Origin: Pyxicephalus adspersus
Lineage: Eukaryota; Chordata; Amphibia; Anura; Pyxicephalidae
Length of the DNA: 64,000 bases
Assembly (NCBI RefSeq): GCF_032062135.1
Contig: NC_092861.1
Location: 135,991,952 to 136,055,951, forward strand
Direction: 5' to 3'
The position numbers were made by a program, and so were the translations under genes. This document shows, piece by piece, positions 49,201-61,200 of the stretch (the stretch's first letter is position 1; each line of letters opens with the position of its first letter). The notes beneath the pieces were generated by a model, which did not search any database, was not told the DNA's origin, and saw nothing but the letters and a program-made list of their open reading frames with translations.

Positions 49201-52200
49201 AGTGTATGGTAGGGAACCATGGTTGTCACACTCATGCCATTTGCAAAAATACAATAGGAAGTTTCTTCTGCGAATGCAATCCTGGATTTCATGGTGATGG
49301 GCAAAAATGTGATGATATTAATGAATGTGCCACTGCTAACATTTGTCGGGAAAAGTCGTACTGTGTCAACCTACTGGGGTCCTATGAGTGCAGCTTGGAT
49401 TATAACCATGGTTATCTTCTGAACTCAGGCAATGGTGTGTACTTTTATATAAGTCTCTCTTTATCTGGGAGAAGATTTATTGTTACTTTTATGTTGTCTG
49501 AAAGACTATAATATTCATCAGCATACATCTGCATTCCATTATTCATTCATTAGACCAAGGGTGGGAGAGTCACCTGTGATTGACAAAAGAACTTTCTGAA
49601 ATTTACCCAATAATGCTTTCCAATTTACAAATTTGACAATATAGGGTGTGGTAGCACTGATGTTTCTAAAACACAATCCAAAAAACATTTGCTATAAATA
49701 TTTTAAAGAATATATTGTTATCCCAAGGTCTGTCTTCAGGAATGGCATGGTCTATTTGCACACTTTTGCTAAAAAAAAAAGTTGCTTCGGAAATTTTTAG
49801 TTGAGGATACAAATATGAAAACATTAGGAATATTACATTGCACATCAAAAGCTAAATTTCATTTATTCATGGGGTTTTAAAGGCCAAAAAATTCAAAATT
49901 CAAAAATATCTGCCGATTTTAAACCGTATCCTTTAATAAATAACAATAAATTCACTAACACATAAAACTTCTTTAAAAACCGTGCAAACAAACACTCTAT
50001 AAGATATTTCCTGTCCAGGTCACCCAAAAAAGGGGGTGCACCTTGTTTGTATCGACGTGTTTTACGGACTAAATCCGCTTTTTCAGGAAAGAAAACAGGG
50101 ACATCTAATGTTTGTAGCACGTGGGATTTCACCCAAATGGGTGATACCGAGTAAGGACAGCACTTGGATAATGTCTCAGTTAGTAATCAATTATATTCAG
50201 AAGTCATCTTCTTTCTTAATCACTAATTTCCTGCGTTTTTCCACTATGTATACCCATATATTAACAGCATAGTCATCTATTTCTGCATCCACTCTGATCC
50301 ACAGTTGTCTTCTTACATCTTGGCAGTGTGTGTCTTCCTTCTATCCATGCAATCCTTCGTATGGAAGGATTACAATATCTTATAGAATATCTTATAGAGT
50401 GTTTGTGTGCACGGTTTTTAAAGAAGTTTTATGTGTTTTTAATGATATTTAATAAAGGTTTATAATCAGCAGATATTTTTGAATTTTGAACTTTTTGGCC
50501 TTTAAAGTCCCATGAATAAATGAAATCTTTTCGATTTTGATGTGCGATGTATTATATTAGGGATGTGGCCTTGTTAAATTATTATAGGTTGGACAAAACA
50601 CAAGTATCATTAACATTAGGGATATGTATCGGTACCACCATGAATGAGGAACTAAAATGGTTAAAAGATTAAAAAACTCTCCAATGGTGCCATTCAGGAC
50701 TTGGCTTTACCAACATCTTTACTTCATACTTTACCCCCATAGTGTCATGGTTGGTGACTTTCCCAGCTAGGACACAGCTGAGCCTCTCCTACCACTCCCA
50801 GTAGAGTTTAAAGTTTCCTAGTTTCCAAACTTCCTAGGCCTCTCCTCTAGCGTCCCGCTGTCCAGCTACTCAGCAAGCAACCAAAAATGTGAAATACTAG
50901 AAATTACAACTATTTATAAGCAAATAGTGATTACCTATAAAACACTTTACAACACCCCTATCACAACTAGAGTCTGTAGTCCCCTATACCCAGCAGGACT
51001 TTACAACCTCCAAAATAGCACCTAACTCCCCACCCAACAGGCACTTAAACCCCACCTTGTACGTCTTCAGACTACATCCTGTCTATCCAGGCCTTTTTCC
51101 TTTTGCCCACAACGTAGTTGCCCTTATTCCTCAGTACTGTCACTAAAAGTGTGTAAAGGATCCAGCAGGGAGGGTTTCATGTTAAAAATTTAGGAGAGTG
51201 GGCAGGCAAAATTTTAAAAATTGAAAGTTGGCCATATTAGGACATTTTGGGCAGGTCCTCAATTGTGGACTCCCATTGTCATTTTGGTCTATTTGGAAGT
51301 CTATTTTGGAAGTAGGTTGCCACCTGATCCAAATTCCATAAAAAATGTTGCTATACAATTGTGTAATAACATAGACATTTCAGTCTCTTAAAATTACACA
51401 GGTAAGTTATGAAACACAACATTTCTTTTTTTTATTACTATTATCTGAATATTTTTTAACAGAAAGTTTGCTGTATCCATATGGCAATAATGTTGGTGAC
51501 AAAAAGATTAATGCTACTGGAAGAGATGTCAATTCAGAGTTTATCATACCACCGATGGGATTCCCATTTCTTGGCCAGACATACCATAAAATTTATGTAA
51601 GTGTCCAAAATTAGAAACAATTCATATATATCTGTAGGGAGTTGTGTAGATGTATGGCTATCCTGAGAGATACTTTCTGAATTTAAACATGTAACATTTG
51701 TTCATGAAATATGTTAATTTATGGTTCCAATTACATTGACATAAAAATGCACCGCTGCAGTTTATATTGTCTGTTTATCCTGACGCCCCCAGAGAAATCT
51801 GTAGGGTACCAGCAACAATCTCCATGAGACATATTTACAATACACTAAACTTCCATACAAGTATATTATTGTTTATTTCATTGCGTGGAAATTATTGTTT
51901 AATTTCTTCAAATATTTCCTGACTTTAAAGCAATATAAAAGCACCTTAAATAGAGCAAAATGTTTTAGTTATTATCACTACTATTTCTATCATTCCAGGT
52001 CTTTGACAGTGCAAAGCATGCAGTTATAAAATCCAGGATTTAATATATTGTTTCCATATTAGTTTTCAGATAATGGACTGATCCAGTTTCAGTTTTGGAA
52101 TATCAACGAAAAATATTTGTTCCCCAATCCCTATGATAAAAAATTTTGGGGAGATGAGAAGGTGGCCATGCTCGCTGTTTTCTGGGATGATGCAGATCTT

Positions 52201-55200
52201 ACACTAGGAAATGGGGCACTTTGGTACCAGGTATGTGTGTTCTGGATTATTGTCATTATGATGTTCACCAAAATATGTGCATGTGTTCAGTATCCTCTCA
52301 CTCATTTTGTTTTCAGAAATGTATTCCTAGGTATAGGTAGGTAGGCCACATAGATAGAGTAGGGACTGGATAAAGCTGTCAGTTTATATTAGGAAATTTA
52401 CCAAATTTACAATTTACCACTTACCATTAAGAAATTTCCTTTCATATCTTGTCCAAAAAATGCAACAAGAATTAGGAGGAAATATTTAGAAACTGCTGGG
52501 AACTTCCCACTTAAATGGATGTTCCCTTCCTCCCACCACAAATGTAAAATTTTAGAATTTCAGTTAAAATAATAATCAGAATTATTAGAAATGGTTAACG
52601 TCCCTAGCAAGAAAGCAGACCGTAGTAAAAACCACCTAACAGGGGTTTAAACCCTTTCCTTTATCCAATTCTTCTTTATCCTATCCTATGCCTTTTTTCT
52701 AATGAGTAAGGTTTAGAAATAACATACACATTTAAAGACATATACCCCAAAATCAAGACAAATGCAAAAGAAAAAATGTCCTTGATAATGTTGTAATAAA
52801 TCACTGCCCAAAAGTACCTAAAAATTGTACCAGTAAAAAAACACCCAGAATATACACTGACATAGTATATCATATATATCCTATTATATATTTACCGCTC
52901 CCTACCTTTCATACTGCAGGGAGTGACTTGACTAACTTTCTGGCTAGATTTAGGGGAAACTATCAACACCTCTAATTTTCAGGAGAAGAGACTCTAGTCC
53001 AGTACAGGAGCATTTTCTTGGAGGATTTAGCTGTCCTGAATTATTCCAGAAAGAGACACTAACCTAGCATAGGTACAATAGACAGAAAATAGGGTCTAAG
53101 GTAGTGATGCATTATTTCTTTTTTCTTTTCAGGTACTATTTAGCAGTATCAGGCATTTTTGCAGAGGAATTGACCCTGTACTTCATACCCTGTTCAAATC
53201 ATACTTCTAGACCAGGGGTCGGCAAACTCCGGCCTTTAGGCCAGATACAGCCTAGCCGGTAGTTCGTTCCAGCCTAACACTTCCTGGCTGATCCAGCCTA
53301 ATGCCGGCCTGCAACCCATGTCTGCAGAGCCGCGGGTTACCAGGGGATCGGCCAGGGGGCGTTAAAAACTACCGAAGCCTCCGGGGCTCCAGAGCCGCTG
53401 CAGCTCCAATGCCGCCTCCTTGCTGTGGCTCCCCTATTTATCGTGGCCGGCGTTGATACTTCCGCCGCTGTGGTGAATAGAGAACACTCCCTGAAGGGAA
53501 ATCCCTCTCCTCCGCAATGCATACAGAGGAGAGGGATTTCACTTCAGGGGACGTTCCCTGGTAGTGGGCAGGGCCATTAGGGTGGGACTCAGAGTCCCGC
53601 CCACCCATGAAATGGCCATAAAAGTTTGCCGACCCCTGTTCTAGACAAACAAATCAATAGACTATACAATAAGATTTTACTGTAAAAATCATCCTATAGA
53701 AAACATTTCATGAGAGTCACATGGTAACGAGTGGATATGATGTAGTTAATTTCTATATAAACTCAAGACTGGTGATCAGAGGTGGGTGGCCTATACTACA
53801 CCTCCACAGGGCGTCATGGAGCCTTCACCTTCCTTTTTACACAGTATTTTTTTTTACTATTTATGTAGCAAGCCATGATTATTTTTCATTTCATTGAAAG
53901 CCATCACTGTTAGTGTATTGCATTATTATGAACTTAGACTTTTAGTAAAAAATAAAATCAATATCAATCTCAAGATGTTGAAATAAAGCAGTGCAAACCC
54001 AGCATGTTTCTTCTTTGAATCTCCTACCTGTAAGCTCACAAAATGATAACCTCTATTGTTCTTGTATTAGCTGCCCATGGTCCAATCCATTGATGGTAGA
54101 TATTTTAATGGGATTGGAGGGGACCTAAATGATACACCAGTGGCATTAGATACAATTGTTGACTGCATTTTTCAAAATGAAGGGCAGGTGTTCCTTTTTA
54201 ACTTAATCCTCTATTTCCCCTAAAAGAACAAAAAAACACCCAAAAGACTTCCTTCTTGGGTTTTTGGATTAATCTTCACCAAATCTTTGTACCATTACAA
54301 TGGTTGTACCAATACAACATTTAAATTATTTTGCATATTGTATCATAATTATAACTTTTATGTTTAATTATGACTTAAACATGACAGTATTTATGTTTTT
54401 CTTCAGATATATTCTGAGAAAGATCAAAAAGACTTTTATGCTCAAATATTATTCAACAGAACCAATGAGGAGGTGGATAGATACTTTGGTAAGAACCTCA
54501 CCTCTGACTTTTCTTCAAGATGGATACTGAAAATAACATGGGACCAAGTATTGCCAGTTTCTTTTCAGAGAGTAACGCTCAATGAGGTAAAGTAAGCAGC
54601 ATAATACATAACAAAAACTCTCTTATTGTAATAGTAGAGCAATTAGGAATATGGGGGTGCATTAAACATACCTACTAAGACCTACAGAAACCAATCAATT
54701 TTAAAAAAGACAGATCAACAGAAAGATAATTGGTATTTGGCTGCTAAAGGTAAGGGTGCATTTAGATTTTTGGTTATCATTACTATATATATATATATAT
54801 ATATATATTCTTTCCATGGTATATGTAAAATAGATATTTTCTATGTATAGTAATAATTACATTCATATCTACTATCCAATCCAGTCGTTGGACCCCCCTT
54901 AAGGGTGAGCCATTGAAAACAAAATGGTTTTGTCCAAATTAGATTTTTGTGGAATAAAGCCCAATGAATACTTAAACTTCATACTTGGAAGTATTTATGC
55001 TAAACGATCTCTAATCATGGAAATATTTATAGAAGGGAAACAAAAATATGCCTTACATTAAAATGGCCTTTTATACAAATTTGCACAATCTTATCAGCAC
55101 ATATCCATTTTTTCCAAACTTTTAAGCCTACACAAAAATATCACAAACTTGTCATTTATTTGAACTTAAAAAGTCCTACGAGCAGGCACCACTAGGTGCA

Positions 55201-58200
55201 AAAAGGGGCCTTTAGAGAACTAATTTTTCTGATGTTTAGGCTAGGCCCCAGGATGTCTGTTGAAGTGTCCTCAGAGATTAAAGAAGGCTGGGACCACCAA
55301 TATGAAAGAAGCACAAAGAAGTATTTTTTTACCAGTAAAATAAATAATCTTGTGAGGTGCTCTTCTATTTAGTTTTTTCCCCACTATTTTCTTGTTACCA
55401 ACACATTTATTATATATTAAATTTACAAATTCTTCCTAAATATATGATTGTGTAATGTTATTTTATTACTTTGTTTCTCTACTTTCTCCTTGCTGTGTTC
55501 AATAAACACAGACCAACACCTTCCAGTGTATACTGACGACAGACGGGACGCAGTCCTTTGCATTAATTAAATATTACAATATGTCATGGGGTCCCGGACA
55601 GCGAGTGTATCACAGAGCCCTGATTGGGTACACAAACGGGGAAGGTTTTTATTTTAATGATCCACTGGCAATGAAGAACAATACGTATGGACCTGCAGGA
55701 CGATACCGGATTCACAAGGTTTTAGGAAACACCAACAGGACTGGACTGTGGGCCTATAGGTTGGACACCCCTATTAATATAAATAAGACAAACTACCACA
55801 TGAAGTGCTGGAGGTGGTATTACTCAGAGCCTAATAGTACATTATGGGATGTTGGGCTGCCATCTTGTCCATGCTTGAAATCCCAGGCTGCTAAAGACTA
55901 TAATTTTATTCCTGAGGTCCTTCCATCCATCAGTACTGATCTTATTAAGACTCTAAGACGATTACAAGGCAATGGGACAACTTTCCAGTCAACTCTCCCC
56001 AATGGCTATTCTGCTGGACTCAGATGTGTCTATGACCCAGAAGGATATTTGATAAGTGGATTCAGAGATCGATACTTTATATATGACCCAGATCAGAGGG
56101 GTGTTCAAGATCACATAGGTAGGTCTATGATAACTGGTAGATATATTGGTATGGATATATGTTATGGATATATTACAGAGATTGCTATAATTCACATATT
56201 ATTGTTAGTGGCTAAACCAGTGCCTGCAACTATATAGATTGGAAAATAATAAATAATTGGTAATTAAAGGAAGAATACTGCCATAGTTGAGCTCCTAGCT
56301 GTTATTTGCCTGACAGTTTGGTAGTCTTTTGCCTTCCTTGCTTTCTGGGCACCTCCCCTACTTCTTTGCATGTATCAAGTTTGTAATTGGTTTGAGATAT
56401 CAAGTCCCCCACCCCAACTTCTAAATCAGGGGCATGTGGAACTCTAGGGTTCCTCCAGAGGTTAAGCAATGAGCAACGTGTGACTGTCAGGCGGTCATAT
56501 GGTATAATAATGTACTGTATGTTGTGGATATAGTTATTATAGCAGAGGTTTCTATTAAGACCTGAAAGTTATTTTAACGGTTCCCCATGTTAAAAAGTTT
56601 GGGAAACTGCTCTAAATAAACACCTCTCTATAACTTTTCACTCTCTTTCTATCCCTTATAGAATATTATTCTCGCTCTGCAGCACAACTGATTGCTGTTA
56701 TTGTTTCTCCCTCCTCCATTCTAAACTCTGCTGTACACGAGACAGCAAGAGATAATACCAGGTCAAATATAAGTACTGAAATCTGCTATATGAAAACAAA
56801 TATACATATATTAAGGAATACAGCACATTTATTTTTATCTTTTTTTCTCTCTCTCTGGAGTTCAGCTTTAAAACCCTTATTGCTCTATTTTTATAAGTGA
56901 GAATCAGACATTTCCTCAGGAGAATCTTTCAGGTCCATGTGTTTCAAAATTAATAACTGAATCCTACGAGGGAATATATGAAGGAATGTCTGATTCCCTG
57001 TTTTATAAATAGACCCTCTAGTATGAGATTGCATGTTATTTTACCTGCATATATATGATTCATGTTATTAAAAGTACACTGTCATCTAGTAACCACTTTA
57101 TTTGTTGCCACAACAGCTAAAGATCTGCTCCCTTTCCAGTGGTGTTGTGTTAATACCCCTCTGTGTCATTTATTCTATGAGAGAAGACCTCCAGATTCCT
57201 GTTCAGACTATACATCACCAGGGCTGGGTACGTAACTTCTGCCATGATTTGGCTTTGTTGGGTCTAATAATTTTACCCCTCACTAAACATTAATTTTTTC
57301 ATTTTTGGTTATATCTGTTCCATGAACTTAAAAAAAACTTGTTGACCATGTCAGAAATGAATAGTTATTCTGTATAATCTTTCAATAATATTTTAAAGTG
57401 GACCTAAACCCGCAATGCTCCTCTGTCCCTGTTCTGTCACAGGATGCCACCATCTTCTTCCTTTTCTTCTTTTAAATGATCTTTAGCCATCTTAATTGGT
57501 CGGGCTGGAATGACGTAGGCATGCAGGAGTTCATTCTTTCCTGGCACGTGGAAGAGAACCCATGATTCTCCTGCCAATCAATGCTGCAACACTTGACATC
57601 TGGGTGGCAATCAGGCACGTAGGTGCAGTTATTGCTGAAGGGACATCACTTATCCCTTTTTGCAATAAGCATCTGCTTGATTGTTGATTTTTCAAAACGA
57701 GACAATTTTGCAAGACAAACCAACAAGTATTCTTCTGTACTCATAGAGTGCTTCATAATAATAAAAAATGTGCATGTATTGCAGAGATGTACTGCATATG
57801 TTTTTTCTTTTGCTGTGCCTACACTTTTTATGTTGAATGTTGCCTGGTATGCTGAGTTTTGATTGGCTGCTAGAGATTTACATGCTTTAGCTTATTGAAT
57901 AATTCTCTATTTCTGTATACTGTATGTACCATTGAATTAGCTTTGAGAGAATGCACAGCTTGAAATTGGCACAAGAGAAGCAGAGCCGGCAAAACCTAGC
58001 CATTTACTCTGCATGCCAATCCTCCCCCTCCTGCTGTTGCTATGTAAAGACTACAGTAAGTGGCATCCTGCAATCTTTCAGTATAATAATGATTCATTAT
58101 TTTGAATGTTTTATATTCATTTCAGGGCAAGTGTACGGGACTTTGCATTTCTCTATGTTTGACGGACAAGAATACACATTTAAAGGTCTCGGGGAGTTTG

Positions 58201-61200
58201 TCATTGTCAGGCTTTCATCTGCCAAGGGAGCTAATGTTTTCACTCTACAGGGTCAGACAGAGAAACGCCAACTAGAGAATGGATATGCAAATACCACTGC
58301 GCTTGTACGATTGGCTGCATTCTACCAAGGCACGCTAAAAGTATGTGACTAGCGCACTCAAACGCCTGGAGATGGCCTTTGGTATTTTTCTCATATGGGG
58401 AAGTTTATCTCATTCTTTTGTTTGCAGGTAGAATGGCGAATATCTGAAAACAGGAAAGATTTGCTGACTTTAGTGGATGATAAACAGGTGGAATTCAAAA
58501 AATGTAAGTGTTTCTACCCTAAGGGTTAGAAAATATACAAAGACCACAAGATAGACCATATGTTTTATAAAAGCAACATTTTCTTAGTAATGACAGTATA
58601 AACACAGCACTGCCCTTACATATTACATATCTGTTAAAATATTAATAAAAAATATCTGCTTCCTAGTACATCAATCTTATATCTCCCAACATTTATTAGC
58701 ATAGCCTGTTTAACCCCTTCAGGCACTGGTAGCAACAGATATATCTATGGAAGTCATATGTATGGATAAGTTTCTTGATTGCAGAAAGTAATATTTCTTG
58801 TTTTTTAGTCCTACATATTTACTCTCACATGGTACAAGCATTCATCTACTTTTTGTATTGCTTGTACAAGCAATTCTTCCACACTCCACGATATATTTGC
58901 CACTACCAGTATCTCACCCTCCCCTGAGGAAGCAAATCTGTGAAACCCATTGGAAAAAGAAACAAACCTCCTTATTTGTTTTGTCTTTTTGCAATTATAT
59001 ATTATGTGAAAATGCTCCAAATATTTTTTATACATTAGATGTACTAGCTAATTTTGCTCACAGGTGTAATTAAATGTTTTATCACTTGTCTACAATTCCC
59101 CTCTTTCCCAGGTTTTACTTCTCCCTAACCTTTCTATCCTGAATTATCTATTGTCTACCAGGGTTTGGCATATATATAGTTGATATACACTCCAAGAGGA
59201 ACCCTTTTACAAACAATAGCTTTTCTAGTGATACATAATAGGTGAGGGCAAGTAAGACATCATTTATTATTTATTATTTAAAACAATTAACTCAGTGATT
59301 GGTGTGATATTTCTTTAATGTGAGCCTTACAAGTGTAACCTTATTCAGTGTTGTTCAAGCAAACTCTAATTCCTGAAACCCCCATTTTTCTTGCTACTAC
59401 TTCTGGTTTTCCAAGCATCCTTTATGGGTATCATGTATCCACTAATGATGTCATTCCTTTTCATTGCCATAAGGTTTATATATGTTAATTAGTTCTTGAT
59501 CATTTGTGTAAGACCTGTCAGTAACTTTATTTTCCACACAGCATGAGAACTATGCCTAGAATCTCTAAAGTAGCCCATTCCATTCTTCTCGCTATTGACT
59601 GGCACTTGGCCATAACAAGATGTATTGTGACTGATTGCAAGTTATTTCTATCTTCAAAAATCTTATTCTCTATCCGGTCTCTTCTTATTTTGCAGATGTA
59701 GTGTACTTCAGCCAAAATGGCTTCTCTCTCCTCAAACTGGAAGAAAAGAAAGTTGCCATTGTGTACAGCTGTGGCCTGCAGGTGTCTGTGGGGATGGGCG
59801 AAGGTGCCATTTTGCAGGCAGTGGTTCTTATACCTCAGACATTTCTCTATAAAACACTTGGATTGCTGGGATTATGGAGCACAAGTAAAGGGGACGACTT
59901 CACACAGTCCAATGGACTTGTTTTGTCTTTCCCAGAGAATATTTTGCCAAATGAGGAAAACCTTTATAATTTTGGTCTTTCATGTAAGTTTTCTGAAGTG
60001 TATTAAGAATTTATTTATGGATTTAAAAGAAGTTGGATAATCAATGGATATTCTTATTGGAGATCTTGGGAACAATATTATGTATGATTGTAATATTTAC
60101 AGCATGCTACGGGAAGTTTATTGTAACTGTCCACTGATCAGGCTACATTTTGCCTGAAAATGCTCTTTAAGAGTTTTTGTTAATGTTGAAGCGGTAAGTA
60201 GTACAGTACAAAGAGGGTGCAGAAGTGTTGGTGCACAGCTGAGAGTGCAAAAGGTGCACAGATGTAAGCAGTGCAGAGCTCAATAGTGCAAGAGGGGTTC
60301 AAAGGTGAGCAGAGCAAGAAGGGTGCTGAGGTGAGTTGTGCTAAGCTAAAAAGTGCAGGAGGGGTTCAGAACTATATAGCTACATAGCTGAACAGTGCAA
60401 AGATGGTGAGAGTTAGAGGGTTGAGTTGTGGGGAAGAGTTACTTTCAGGGATTCATTTCAGGTTTTGCATAAGAAGTTAACTTAAATTTAGGATTACATT
60501 TACACCTTCAAGTTTAATGGGTTTTTACATCTGTTATCAACATTGTATAAAAATGTTTCTCCATGTTTGACTATTTTACTCAGGACAGAAAAGGGCCAGG
60601 CATTTCATTCAACTTTCCATTGCATAATCACCTCTATTTTTGAGTCAACTGGCTAATGGACTACTTTTAAGTCTGTTGCCCTTGACATTTTTCAGCATGA
60701 AGTTTGATAGTTATATTATATGTGATATATTATAGGTGCATCTCATCCCATTCATGCCATCCTTTTTTCTTCTCAGGGATTGTGCCAGCACCTGAAAGTC
60801 TTTTTGTCTCTAAACAAAGTATGGAGGCTTGGAAAGCCTTCAAGCCAACTTTCACTTCAGCTTTAATGACCGCAGCCGCACCAACAGCATTGCAAGATGC
60901 CAATTTGACGTGTTCAGGATTAATCCAATGTATACATGACTACTTGATGTCTAACAGCAGTGCTATGGGGCGCCAGACGACAAAGCTCTTTAATGACTTT
61001 AAACAGCTAGTTACACTGTATGGTAAGAACTCCACCATTTCTTCCGATGTTTCACTAGTTGGTGGGAAGGTCCTTTTGTAATATTGCAATACACAAAAAA
61101 CAGCAAAAGATGTAAGACTCGTTGTATGGTTTTGTTATGAAATCAGCTGGGCTTTTGTTCTACAGCTACTGTTATAAGCCATTTCCGTGCACTTGCTGAA

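Noticed and set aside
56663..56760. Exon-like segment after 'cccttatag' in phase with exon 9 ([15 protein letters not shown])
   Set aside because: It does not continue AMOP, has no donor in frame and runs to a stop. The exon at 57117 continues the domain in the same phase.
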